From contig DDCQ01000071.1 in NCBI GenBank assembly GCA_002334915.1, forward strand, positions 31,565 to 72,508: a DNA stretch of 40,944 bases, read 5' to 3'. The notes beneath the pieces are model-generated. The model was not told the DNA's origin. It saw nothing but the letters and a program-made list of their open reading frames with translations, and searched no databases. This stretch comes from Porticoccaceae bacterium UBA2002. Its GTDB lineage: Bacteria > Pseudomonadota > Gammaproteobacteria > Pseudomonadales > Porticoccaceae. Position 1 is the stretch's first letter; each line of letters starts with the position of its first letter. The position numbers and the translations under genes are program-made. Below, in pieces: positions 1-8,310 of this stretch.

Positions 1-633
1 GATACCTTTATGGGCCCCACTCTCTGCGAAGTCTTTACAGAAAAGGGCGCCGAGGTAATCAGGGATAATCAGCTGCTGACCGAGCCAACACTACCCGCGC
101 AGCTTGTTGCAGCTGCAGGCTCTATCGATGTACTGGTAATAAACCTGGCCATTCCCGCCCCCTTTACCAAGCTGGAGAAAGTCGATGATAACGAATGGGA
201 ATCAGTATTTAGTGCAGTGGTTAACCCAATGCCCAGGCTGGTCAGCGCAGTGCTACCTCAGATGATTGAACGCCAGTCTGGCAAGATACTGGTGATGGGC
301 AGCGCCTCAGCCCTGCGTGGTATGAAGCGAGCATCCACTTACAGCGCAGCCCGTGGTGCACAGTTGGCCTATGTGCAGGCCGCCGGTGTCGAGATGGCCC
401 CCCATAACATTCAAATTAATGCCATAGCCCAGAACTTTGTCGATAACCCCACCTACTTCCCGGAAGAGACCAAAGCCAATCCCGCATTCCAGGATCGGCT
501 TAAACGAGAGGTGCCCCTGGGGCGGCTGGTATCCATGCGCGAAGATGCCCAGTTTGCCGCCTATCTCTGCTCTGATGCCGCTGACTGCTTTGTGGGTCAG
601 GTGTTTCCTGTTAGTGGCGGCTGGGCCAGTTAA
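1..633 (+). CDS. Halohydrin dehalogenase-like SDR-fold protein (5' end outside window)
   Basis: The reading frame is open from base 1, so the ATG at 10 is probably internal and the N-terminus lies outside the window. Counting from that ATG, the protein shows an SDR core ending in GQVFPVSGGW. The catalytic triad reads Ser98, Tyr111, Arg115 (YSAAR), which is exactly the S-x12-Y-x3-R spacing known for halohydrin dehalogenases; ordinary SDR dehydrogenases have YxxxK. The first visible residues, DTFMG, fit the F-x-G end of the T-x4-F/Y-x-G halide-pocket motif, whose Thr would lie upstream of base 1. The usual NNAG motif is also altered (INLA). Halohydrin dehalogenases convert vicinal haloalcohols to epoxides without NAD(P). 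The alternative is an ordinary SDR with a Lys-to-Arg change. The SDR fold is certain; the dehalogenase assignment is a strong inference from motifs. Confidence 0.8.
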   Translation, partial: DTFMGPTLCEVFTEKGAEVIRDNQLLTEPTLPAQLVAAAGSIDVLVINLAIPAPFTKLEKVDDNEWESVFSAVVNPMPRLVSAVLPQMIERQSGKILVMGSASALRGMKRASTYSAARGAQLAYVQAAGVEMAPHNIQINAIAQNFVDNPTYFPEETKANPAFQDRLKREVPLGRLVSMREDAQFAAYLCSDAADCFVGQVFPVSGGWAS

Positions 634-694
634 AAAATGAGCAGCATGGCATGATTATCTCGTTCATCGATTCGCTTTCTGCTAAAGTAATCCG

Positions 695-1819
695 ATGTCA
701 TTAATTCCCGAAAAACCTATTGTAATCTCGCCCAGTCTGGCTGCGACGCTGGGCCTTGAAGAAGCGGTGTTGTTGCAATTGCTGCAGGAATGCATTGCCC
801 ATGGCGAGTCGTTGCACAGCAGTGGATTTAACTGGGTGACCATCCCGGGACACAGGTTACTGGGGCTGACGCCTTTCTGGCGCGAAGAAGATATCCGCCG
901 TCTGTCGGCCAGCCTTCATGAGAAGGGCCTGTTATTAATTGGCGGCGGCGCTTTTTCCGCACAGCAGGATTTCCGCTTTGCCTTTAATGAAGGGGCCAGC
1001 TCAGCTCAAGTACCATCCCAAACAGCACAGCAGTCCAGCCCACAGATTAATCAGTTCAGCAGCCCTCATTCCGCGAAGACCATTGGTGGAAGCTGGCAGC
1101 CCAGCGAGGACGCGCTGCGCCAGCTAGCACAGCTGGGTGTGACCGGGGAGTTTGCTCAGCAGCAGATTCCCCAGTTTGTCGCCTACTGGCGCGAGCGCAA
1201 TGTACCGCGCCACAGCTGGGAGTCAAAATACATTAAGGAGGTTTGGCGCCAGTGGCAGCAGGCGGCAAGTAAGCACCATAGGCGCAGCCGTGAAGTCTCT
1301 GTCACCAGCGAATGGCGGCCCTCTGCCGATGCTCTGGATATCCTGATTAAACAGGGCGGCATCAATCCCAACTTTATCGAAGATGCGGTGCCGGAGTTTA
1401 TTCTGTACTGGCGTGACCGCGGAGATCTATCCAGCACCTGGGATTCCAAGTTTATTCATCATGTGCGCCGTCAATGGCAGTTTTATACTGGCATGATGGA
1501 TCAGGACAGTATGCCCCGCGCGATCCCAGCGCAGTGGCAGCCAAAAGAAACTGTCTATGATGTGCTGCAGATGGCGAATATTGATCGCCAGTTTGCCCAG
1601 CAGATTATCCCGGAATTTGTTTTATACTGGCAGGAAAATGGCACACCCCATGGTTCCTGGAGCACCAAATTTTTGCAGTATGTGAAGCGCCAGTGGGCGC
1701 GGCACAATCAACCCCAGTCAGCGAGTGTTAGTCATGGCAAGCAAGGATCTAATTCAGAAGGTCGCATCCGAGATCGCAGCATCATCGACGCGCTCTCCGA
1801 CCGCAGCTGGGCAAGCTAA
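695..1819 (+). CDS. Protein with three tandem DnaT-type ssDNA-binding domains
   Basis: A 374-residue protein. Residues about 8-95 look like a winged-helix domain (VISPSLAATLGLEEAVLLQL, then a WREEDIRRL helix). A Ser/Gln-rich linker (about 100-130) follows. Three copies of one module come next at about 134-187, 207-261 and 281-334, each reading W-(Q/R)-P-x(4,8)-L-x(8,12)-F-x(4,6)-P-x-F-x2-YW-x(8)-(S/T)-W-x(2)-K-(Y/F)-x(3)-V-x-RQW. This matches the DnaT C-terminal ssDNA-binding domain family; E. coli DnaT has one copy. By family, DnaT acts with PriA/PriB and a helicase loader in replication restart. The last 40 residues lie in the overlap with the next gene and look low-complexity. No Shine-Dalgarno is visible before the ATG. 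The domain call is confident; the cellular role is inferred from the downstream lambda P-like gene. Confidence 0.85.
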   Translation: MSLIPEKPIVISPSLAATLGLEEAVLLQLLQECIAHGESLHSSGFNWVTIPGHRLLGLTPFWREEDIRRLSASLHEKGLLLIGGGAFSAQQDFRFAFNEGASSAQVPSQTAQQSSPQINQFSSPHSAKTIGGSWQPSEDALRQLAQLGVTGEFAQQQIPQFVAYWRERNVPRHSWESKYIKEVWRQWQQAASKHHRRSREVSVTSEWRPSADALDILIKQGGINPNFIEDAVPEFILYWRDRGDLSSTWDSKFIHHVRRQWQFYTGMMDQDSMPRAIPAQWQPKETVYDVLQMANIDRQFAQQIIPEFVLYWQENGTPHGSWSTKFLQYVKRQWARHNQPQSASVSHGKQGSNSEGRIRDRSIIDALSDRSWAS

Positions 1820-2396
1820 AGCCGCGCCAGCCAGCCCTGAACTGATTGATAGTATCAATCAGATCTTTGCGCTGTTTCAGGTGAATTACCACAACCAGTA
1901 CTACGCGGCCTTTGGCGACAATACCAAGTCAGAAAATCTGGCCAAAAAACTCTGGCTATCCAAACTCAGCGACTTTGGCCCAGAGGTAATTCTTGCGGCG
2001 GCAGAAAAAATTATTGCCGAGAGTGAGTACCTGCCCACATTGCATAAAATGCTCAATGCCTGCCGCTCAGCTGGCATGCCCTCTAACCTGCCCAACCCGC
2101 GCAGGGCCTATGAAGAAGCCTGCAATAAACCCAGTCCAAAAGCCGAGCAAAAATGGTCTCACCCGGCAGTTTATTTAGCGGCCCGAGACTGTGGTTGGCA
2201 TATGCTAGCCAATGAAATTGAATCCAAAGCGCTGCCCGCCTTTACTCAGATATACAATGGGTACTGCGATCGCGTGGTCGCCGGCGAAGAATTTATTGTT
2301 GAGCCTCCCCAGGCGCTACCGGAAAGCCCCCAGGTGCTCGCCAGCAAAAAGCACAATCGTCAGCAGCTTGACCAACTTAAGCAGTTATTGAACTAG
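1734..2396 (+). CDS. Replication protein P-like helicase loader
   Basis: A 220-residue protein starting at ATG 1734 (a GTG at 1725 is in frame but less likely). It resembles bacteriophage lambda replication protein P, which loads the replicative helicase DnaB. An alpha-helical domain at about 35-105 contains LWLSKLSDFGPEVILAAAEK and a YLPTLHKMLNACR segment equivalent to the FLPSPGQF-type motif of P. A W-x(3)-AVYLAA segment and a C-terminal region with R-x-VAGEEFIVEPPQALPE parallel the GEAIPEPVKQLP part of P. The start lies 86 bases inside the DnaT-like gene in another frame, which implies translational coupling. No integrase, capsid or other phage gene is nearby, so this is probably a domesticated chromosomal loader rather than a prophage remnant. 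Family assignment is from recalled sequence similarity. Confidence 0.75.
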   Translation: MASKDLIQKVASEIAASSTRSPTAAGQAKAAPASPELIDSINQIFALFQVNYHNQYYAAFGDNTKSENLAKKLWLSKLSDFGPEVILAAAEKIIAESEYLPTLHKMLNACRSAGMPSNLPNPRRAYEEACNKPSPKAEQKWSHPAVYLAARDCGWHMLANEIESKALPAFTQIYNGYCDRVVAGEEFIVEPPQALPESPQVLASKKHNRQQLDQLKQLLN

Positions 2397-2405
2397 GCCC
2401 GGCCC

Positions 2406-4175
2406 ATGGCAGGACAACTTCTTACTCACAACTCTACCGCTCGGCGCATGGCGAAAACTATTCTCAATGGGTTTCGCAGCTATTTTGCCGACTATCTGAA
2501 CTCTACTCTAAGTGCCAAGGCGCGCTTTGAGAAAGCAGACTGGCACGGGGTGCAGCAGGCCAATGTGGACCGGCTGGAACTGTATAAAGACAAAGTCGCC
2601 CAGACAGTTCAGTATCTGGAGATGGTGACCAACAAGGATATTGCCAACCTCAAGCTGTGGAGCGAAGCCAAGCAGGCCTATACCCAGCTGGTGTTTAATT
2701 TCCCCAACTTTGAAATTGCCGAGACCTTCTTTAACTCTGTATTCAGTGATATCCATGATCACGACAAAATCAGCGACGATATTATCTATGTGCTCTCCTC
2801 TCAGCTTATTGAAGCGCCTGAGGCTGAGTACAGTATTTTTGTCCGCTACGAGGGTGAGGGGCTTCGCGAGACCTTTAGACGGATCCTCAAGGAATCTGAG
2901 TTTAGTCTACCAGGCGAGGATATAGAGCTAGACCTGGACTGTATTACCGAGGTGTTTAACCAGGAAGTAACGCCACAACTTAAAGGGGCGCCAGAGCAGC
3001 TAAAGTTTGATATTTTGGAGTCTACTTTCTATCGTAGCAAAGCAGCCTATATGGTGGGCCGAGTGGTGGATGGCGACCAGACTTTTCCTATGGCTCTGGT
3101 ATTTCTCAACACAGAGCAGGGTCAACTCTATGTGGATACAGCGCTGTTTAATGATGATGACCTGAGTGTGGTTTTTAGTTTTACCCGCAATCACTTTATG
3201 GTGGATGCGCCGCTGCCCTATCAGTATGCCCACTTTCTGAAGACATTAATGCCTCGCAAGCTGGACTATGAAATCTACAACAGTCTGGGGTTTCCCAAGC
3301 ATGCAAAAACTGAATTCTACCGGCAGCTGGTAGGCCATCTGGAAAATTCCAACGACAAGTTTATTGTCGCGCCCGGCATCAAAGGCATGGTGATGACCGT
3401 GTTTACCCTGCCCTCGTACAATATTGTTTTTAAAATTATTAAAGATAAGTTTGCGCCGCCCAAGGAAGTGACTCATCAGATTGTGCGAGAGAAATACCGC
3501 CTGGTATCTCGCCATGACCGTATTGGGCGCATGGCGGATACCCAGGAATTTGATAATCTGGTATTTCCCCTGGATCGCTTTTCTGATGAGTTGATCGAAG
3601 AGCTTCAAAAAGTTGCCAGCGGCTCAATCGATATACGCGGCGATACGCTGCTTATCCGGCATCTCTATACCGAGCGCTATATGACTCCACTGAATATCTA
3701 TCTGGAGACGGCCGGTGACAACGAAATTCGCAGTGCCATGGAGGAATACGGCAACTGTATCAAGCAACTGGCGGCGGCCAATATTTTTCCCGGGGATATG
3801 CCCCTGAAGAACTTTGGTGTCACCCGTCATGGTCGTGTGGTTTTCTATGATTATGATGAAATAGCCACATTGACCGATTGTAATTTTCGCGAAATTCCGC
3901 AGCCGCGCACGGAACAGGAAGAGATGCAATCAGGTACCTGGTATACGGTGGGGCCAGATGATATTTTTCCGGAGGAGTTTCGATTATTTTTCTCTGGCAA
4001 TATTAAAGCGCGAAAGATGTTTGAAGAGATTCACGGCGAGCTTTATCAGGTCAGTTTTTGGACCGGGCTGCAGGAACAGATACGCAATGGCTATGTGGTG
4101 GATGTGTTTCCCTATCGCCGCGTTAAACGCTTTGATCGCGGCAAAGACTCTGTGCTGGAAGTATTTTCCGACTAG
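2406..4175 (+). CDS. aceK: Isocitrate dehydrogenase kinase/phosphatase AceK
   Basis: A 589-residue AceK, close to the E. coli length (578). It reversibly phosphorylates isocitrate dehydrogenase, sending carbon to the glyoxylate bypass during growth on acetate or fatty acids. Visible hallmarks are the N-terminal regulatory segment (FEKADWHGVQQ at 41-51, FEIAETFFNSV at 102-112), the ATP loop APGIKGMV at 322-329 with VFKIIKDKF after it, the catalytic GDMPLKN loop (Asp464, Asn469) and the metal-binding FYDYDE segment. The start at 2406 puts MAKTILNGF ten residues further in than the equivalent segment of the E. coli enzyme, which is acceptable; ATG 2448 is an alternative. aceBA are not adjacent. 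The gene runs convergently into gspB with only 4 bases between stop codons. Only 9 bases separate it from the P-like gene, so it may share that transcript. Confidence 0.97.
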   Translation: MAGQLLTHNSTARRMAKTILNGFRSYFADYLNSTLSAKARFEKADWHGVQQANVDRLELYKDKVAQTVQYLEMVTNKDIANLKLWSEAKQAYTQLVFNFPNFEIAETFFNSVFSDIHDHDKISDDIIYVLSSQLIEAPEAEYSIFVRYEGEGLRETFRRILKESEFSLPGEDIELDLDCITEVFNQEVTPQLKGAPEQLKFDILESTFYRSKAAYMVGRVVDGDQTFPMALVFLNTEQGQLYVDTALFNDDDLSVVFSFTRNHFMVDAPLPYQYAHFLKTLMPRKLDYEIYNSLGFPKHAKTEFYRQLVGHLENSNDKFIVAPGIKGMVMTVFTLPSYNIVFKIIKDKFAPPKEVTHQIVREKYRLVSRHDRIGRMADTQEFDNLVFPLDRFSDELIEELQKVASGSIDIRGDTLLIRHLYTERYMTPLNIYLETAGDNEIRSAMEEYGNCIKQLAAANIFPGDMPLKNFGVTRHGRVVFYDYDEIATLTDCNFREIPQPRTEQEEMQSGTWYTVGPDDIFPEEFRLFFSGNIKARKMFEEIHGELYQVSFWTGLQEQIRNGYVVDVFPYRRVKRFDRGKDSVLEVFSD

Positions 4176-4179
4176 CTGG

Positions 4180-4707
4180 CTATCTGTAGGGCAAAAACTC
4201 TCGGCGCTGACCAGCACTGATTTCAATACCATCGATACCCACGGCAACCAGCGTCCAGTGGCTCTCTAATTTATCGCCCTGGCGAAAACTGCCGCCGTTG
4301 GCAAATAACCGATTTGAAGCCGAGCCTTCCGCCATATACATATGCCCGGAAATTTGCAGCTGTGGCAGAGCTAGAGCCTCTGGCTCTGCTGTGGATACAG
4401 GGGGTACAGGGGGGGTTTTAACATTGGCGGCCTTTTCGATCACCTGGGGGGCGGGCGCCGCCTGAATACTGTCAACTGCTGGCTGCTGCACTGGCACCTG
4501 GGGTCTAACTAACAGCCCGGAATAAACAACCAGACCTATAACTAAAGCAAGGATGCACAGCAGCAGGACAATAGTTCTAGGGGCATTTGATTTAGCGGGT
4601 TGCTGGTAGGGGTCCCAGTTTGAGCTGGCAAAATCATCCAGCTCTTTGGGGTCTTCGCGCAAACGATCTCGCTCGGCTTTTTTTAGGGCATCAAGAATAT
4701 AGGACAT
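4180..4707 (-). CDS. gspB: Type II secretion protein GspB
   Basis: A 175-residue inner-membrane protein. It begins with the family's conserved MSYILDALKKAERDR cytoplasmic segment, has one membrane helix at about 44-66, a Pro/Ala-rich periplasmic linker (about 70-110) and a C-terminal T2SSB-type domain (LQISGHMYM... through GIEISAGQRREFLPYR). GspB partners GspA and helps the secretin GspD pass or assemble through peptidoglycan. It is the last gene of the gsp operon. Its start overlaps the gspA stop by one base (TAATG), implying coupled translation. It ends 4 bases from aceK on the opposite strand with no room for a terminator between them. Confidence 0.9.
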   Translation of the reverse strand: MSYILDALKKAERDRLREDPKELDDFASSNWDPYQQPAKSNAPRTIVLLLCILALVIGLVVYSGLLVRPQVPVQQPAVDSIQAAPAPQVIEKAANVKTPPVPPVSTAEPEALALPQLQISGHMYMAEGSASNRLFANGGSFRQGDKLESHWTLVAVGIDGIEISAGQRREFLPYR

Positions 4708-6353
4708 TAGTTGCTACCCTCTGTTAACAGGGGGATATCGGTTTGGGTTAATTGATTTAAGCGCAGTAATGTTTCTCTCCCCACCACGCCGTCAGCGGTA
4801 ATCTCCTGCTCGCGCTGAAATCTTAGAACCTGATTGGCGATGGCCTGGGTGTAGCGGCCGCCACTAATAATCGCCTCTGCATTCTGATCAACTTTTTGTA
4901 GCTGGGTTTGCAGCCAGCTTAGGGCCCGCGCATCTGTGTCACCCAGTGCTAAACGCTCAACCTCAACGGGGGGTCGCCACAGGTAGATAAAACTGCGCGA
5001 CCATCTGTCTCGAAATGCCTGACCGTCCAATCGCTGAGTATCTGAGCCATTGGTAACAGTAAATCCCAACTGATCTATCCGGGTAAGCAGGTAGCTTTTT
5101 AAATAGCCAGCCTGGGTCTCCAGACGCACTATGCCTGGTCGATTAATTATCTCGAGATCAATAACCTCGGCGTCGGAGATTTGTTGAGATTGCAAACCTT
5201 GAAATTCCGCTAGAGCGATAAAGTCTTCCTGGGAGTAAACCTCTGTGCTGGCTACTGACCAGAGACCCAGCAATTCGGCAAATGGGTTTAGGTTTGGGGT
5301 TTGAGTTAGGGCTGGTTTTTTGTTGGCTGAGGGCTCTTTATAAGCTGAAGGCTCTTGATTAGCTGAGGGCTCTTTATAAGCTGAAGGCTCTTTTTGGGCT
5401 GAGGGCTCTCTACCCGCTGAGGGCTCTTGATTCTGGACACCAGGTCCGGCGGCGATAAGCCAGGCGACTATAATAAGCAACATAGCTGCAAGACCATGGG
5501 GCCAGTACTTTATGAGGGGATGGGATAATGTTTGTTCGCCAAGAATTTCTACGGAAGCCTGTTTAATCAGCTTTGGGGTGATAGTTCTGGTTTCGGTGGA
5601 GTAAGCGGCCAGCAAGGAATGCTGACATACTAAGTTTATTAATCTGGGAACTCCTTTGGTCAGCCTGTACAGCATCGACATACAGGCGCCATCAAAGAGA
5701 GGCTGTTTTGCTCCGGCACGGTGCAGACGATGATTGACATAGTTGGCCAGATCATCCTTGTCCAGGGGCAATAGATGAAATCTCGATACCACTCGCTGAT
5801 TGAGCTGGCGCAATTCTTTTTGTGCCAATACCTCCAACAGCTCCGGCTGCCCAACCAGCAAAATATGCAACAGCTTGTGGGTATGGGTTTCCAGATTGCT
5901 CAACAGCCGTAATGTCTCCAAAACCTCGGCAGTCAGGTTTTGCGCCTCTTCAATAACAATGAGTGTTTTCTTGCCCTGGGCATGGGCCTGCAGTAAATCC
6001 TGGTTGAGTGCATCGGTGCAGATTTTTGTAAATGACAGGCCACTGCTACTGGGCAGTTCTATAGATAGCTCGTCACAGATACTGGCTAGCGCATCGCTGA
6101 CCTCAAGTTTACTGTTGAGCACATAGGCCACCCGCACATGGGCTGGCAGGCGCTTTAGCATGGTGCGGGTCAATATGGTTTTGCCGGTACCCACTTCCCC
6201 GGTCAGCAGAATAAAACCGCCCTCCCGATCCAGACCATACTTTAGATGGGCAACCGCCTGGCGGTGGTGGTTACTGGGGTAGAGAAAGCCGGGATCGGGG
6301 ACAATCGAGAAGGGTTCCCGGACAAGGCCAAAATGCTTGAGATAAATACTCAT
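4707..6353 (-). CDS. gspA: GspA/ExeA-type AAA ATPase with peptidoglycan-binding domain
   Basis: A 548-residue ExeA-family protein that, with GspB, remodels peptidoglycan to allow secretin assembly. The N-terminal cytoplasmic AAA ATPase has Walker A GEVGTGKT at 52-59 and Walker B LIVIEEAQN at 131-139. A membrane helix lies at about 285-303. It is followed by an unusual linker of six hexapeptide repeats, EPSA plus two variable residues, at residues 310-345. A periplasmic middle domain (about 358-480) and a C-terminal peptidoglycan-binding domain (FQREQEITADGVVG, about 511-524) complete the usual ExeA order. The start is 9 bases past the gspD stop, with no clear ribosome-binding site. The repeat linker is the only odd feature. 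Confidence 0.93.
   Translation of the reverse strand: MSIYLKHFGLVREPFSIVPDPGFLYPSNHHRQAVAHLKYGLDREGGFILLTGEVGTGKTILTRTMLKRLPAHVRVAYVLNSKLEVSDALASICDELSIELPSSSGLSFTKICTDALNQDLLQAHAQGKKTLIVIEEAQNLTAEVLETLRLLSNLETHTHKLLHILLVGQPELLEVLAQKELRQLNQRVVSRFHLLPLDKDDLANYVNHRLHRAGAKQPLFDGACMSMLYRLTKGVPRLINLVCQHSLLAAYSTETRTITPKLIKQASVEILGEQTLSHPLIKYWPHGLAAMLLIIVAWLIAAGPGVQNQEPSAGREPSAQKEPSAYKEPSANQEPSAYKEPSANKKPALTQTPNLNPFAELLGLWSVASTEVYSQEDFIALAEFQGLQSQQISDAEVIDLEIINRPGIVRLETQAGYLKSYLLTRIDQLGFTVTNGSDTQRLDGQAFRDRWSRSFIYLWRPPVEVERLALGDTDARALSWLQTQLQKVDQNAEAIISGGRYTQAIANQVLRFQREQEITADGVVGRETLLRLNQLTQTDIPLLTEGSN
5319..5426 (-). repeat. Six tandem 18-bp coding repeats (EPSAxx hexapeptides) in gspA
   Basis: Read on the minus strand, six consecutive 18-bp units encode EPSAGR, EPSAQK, EPSAYK, EPSANQ, EPSAYK and EPSANK. 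On the plus strand the recurring core is gctga(a/g)ggctct. The array sits directly after the membrane helix of GspA, so it forms the tether between membrane and periplasmic domain. The near identity of the units suggests slippage-driven expansion. Changing copy number would keep the frame. Confidence 0.95.
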
Positions 6354-6362
6354 AGCGCATGA

Positions 6363-8309
6363 TTACTCTGTTGACTGTTCTGCCTCTTGACCCTGTAAAA
6401 ATTCTTCCAGCTGCCTGGTCAGGGGGCCTTCTTTCTCGCCATTTAAATCTCTGGTGATCAGGTGCTCAAACTTATTTTTGGATAGCTTGCGAGCATCTGC
6501 CGCAGTGCGAATAATGGTCGGTCGGATAAACATCATCAACACCTTCTTGGTGTCCCCTTTAACCGAGGAGCGGAACAGTCGACCCAGCAGGGGGATATCT
6601 CCCAGCAACGGCACCTTTGAGGCATTGTCGGACGTCTGGTCTTCAATCAACCCCCCCAAAACCAGCAGTTCGCCATCCTGAATCATCACATTGGTCTGCA
6701 TGGTGCTTTTGGAGGTAGTCTGCAATCCGGGCTCGCCGCTCTTAACTTTGGAAGACTCCTGTTCAATCTCCAAGCGCACACCGTTGCCCTTGCTGATCTG
6801 CGGCTTGACCTTCAGCATCACGCCCACTTCTTCCCGGTTTACCGTAGTAAATGGGTTGCCACTGGACGTGTTGTTACTAATGCTGGAGAAGCTGCCGGTG
6901 ACAAATGGCACCTCTTCACCCACTGTCAAAGTGGCCTCTTCATTATCAAGGGTCACAACCGAGGGTGTAGAGAGAATATTAGTTGCACCATCGGTTTTTA
7001 GCGCCTGGATCAGGATGCCCATACCTTTGCCGGTCTCCTGGTCAAAGTCGCCAGCCACTCCCAGTGCAGACTGCGGCAGGCTGCCAACCGCGGCTGCCAA
7101 TGTGTTGGAGTCTACTTCGCCATTAATACCCACTCCCAGCAGAGAGCTGAGCAGCTGATCGAAATTAGTCAGATAGCCGCCGCGGCGTTTGCTGGCATAG
7201 GCCAGTTCAGTGCTCAGGGTTTTTGCCTGGGACTCTGACAGCTCGGCAATCACAGCCTCGATTAAGACCTGGGGCCTGGACAGATCGAGTTTGCTGACCA
7301 CATTTTTAATCTCTCGAATTACCGCAGAGGGCGCAGCCACAACCAGTGCATTATTCAACTCGTCAATTTCAATTTTATAGGCGGTCTTAGCCTTATCTTT
7401 GGAGCCAGCTTCACCGGCCAAACGCAAAAAGATATCGGACTGCAACATGCCTTCGACTATGGGCTTCATTTCTGAAGCGCGGGAGTAATCCAGATAAATC
7501 ACCTCAACACTACCTTTTTTGGTCGAGGGCAGATCCAGAGATTTGAGCATGGTCTTAAAGGAGGTTCGAGCAATGCTTGGGCCGCTAACAATCACGCGAT
7601 TATTTAAACCATCTTCAACCAGCGACAGATCCTGTTTCTGTAACTGTTTTAACTGACCGGCAATATGTACAGCTTCAGCAGCCGAAATATACTCCAGATT
7701 GATTACCTCAACGGCACTCTGATCCGGGTCATCCATCTCCGCAATCAGCCGCTTGACCTGCTCGACATTGGTGCGAATATCAGAGATTACCAAATAGTTG
7801 CTTTGACTAAAGGCCTGCAGTCGCGCACCACTGCTCATCATCGGCTTGAGCACTGGCACCATAGTTGCGGCCTGCACATATTTGATCTTTAGCACCTCTG
7901 TTGTCAGCTGGTTATTGCCGCTACCACCGGCAAAATTAAACGCCTGATTAAAGGGCACAACACGTATTACAGCACCGTCTTCAATGGCCTGAAACCCCTG
8001 CACCTGAATAGCAGAGAGTACAGCCGGATACAGCAGCGATGAATCTATAGGCTCTGGTGCAATAATGGTCACCTTGCCTTTGACGCGAGGGTCGAGCACA
8101 AAGGACTTGCCAGTGATCTCAGCAACGCTCTCAATCACGCTGCGAATATCTGCATCGCGAAAGTTAATACGTACCTGGTCGTCGGCACTCGCATCTGCGA
8201 TTAGGCAGAGGATAAAAATCAGGGAGCCTAACCATGCAATAAGACTGCGCCCTGTACGCTGAGAACCAGCTGCCATAATGTTTGTCCGCTTAGTTATTGT
8301 CGTTTTCAT
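6363..8309 (-). CDS. gspD: Type II secretion secretin GspD
   Basis: A 648-residue outer-membrane secretin. A basic N-terminus and hydrophobic segment ending in ADASA at about residue 42 form a signal peptide. N0 (VRINFRDADIRSVIESVAEI) and successive N1-N3 domains follow, then the C-terminal secretin domain with VPFVTGS, GGLIEDQ and VPLLGDIPLLG motifs. Length fits the family. The annotated ATG begins one base after the gspC stop. An in-frame ATG at 8276 (MAAGSQRTGRSL) would give a neater 31-residue signal peptide and cannot be excluded. The C-terminal tail (LEEFLQGQEAEQSTE) may carry a pilotin signal, but I recognise no pilotin gene here. Confidence 0.96.
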   Translation of the reverse strand: MKTTITKRTNIMAAGSQRTGRSLIAWLGSLIFILCLIADASADDQVRINFRDADIRSVIESVAEITGKSFVLDPRVKGKVTIIAPEPIDSSLLYPAVLSAIQVQGFQAIEDGAVIRVVPFNQAFNFAGGSGNNQLTTEVLKIKYVQAATMVPVLKPMMSSGARLQAFSQSNYLVISDIRTNVEQVKRLIAEMDDPDQSAVEVINLEYISAAEAVHIAGQLKQLQKQDLSLVEDGLNNRVIVSGPSIARTSFKTMLKSLDLPSTKKGSVEVIYLDYSRASEMKPIVEGMLQSDIFLRLAGEAGSKDKAKTAYKIEIDELNNALVVAAPSAVIREIKNVVSKLDLSRPQVLIEAVIAELSESQAKTLSTELAYASKRRGGYLTNFDQLLSSLLGVGINGEVDSNTLAAAVGSLPQSALGVAGDFDQETGKGMGILIQALKTDGATNILSTPSVVTLDNEEATLTVGEEVPFVTGSFSSISNNTSSGNPFTTVNREEVGVMLKVKPQISKGNGVRLEIEQESSKVKSGEPGLQTTSKSTMQTNVMIQDGELLVLGGLIEDQTSDNASKVPLLGDIPLLGRLFRSSVKGDTKKVLMMFIRPTIIRTAADARKLSKNKFEHLITRDLNGEKEGPLTRQLEEFLQGQEAEQSTE

Positions 8310-8310
8310 T

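Noticed and set aside
683..688. TAAAGT as a -10 box giving a leaderless transcript for the DnaT-like gene
   Set aside because: No acceptable -35 at 16-18 bases upstream; the match is too weak to report as a promoter.
695..2396. Prophage remnant
   Set aside because: Apart from the P-like gene there is no integrase, attachment repeat, structural gene or tRNA nearby, and flanking genes are ordinary chromosomal ones.
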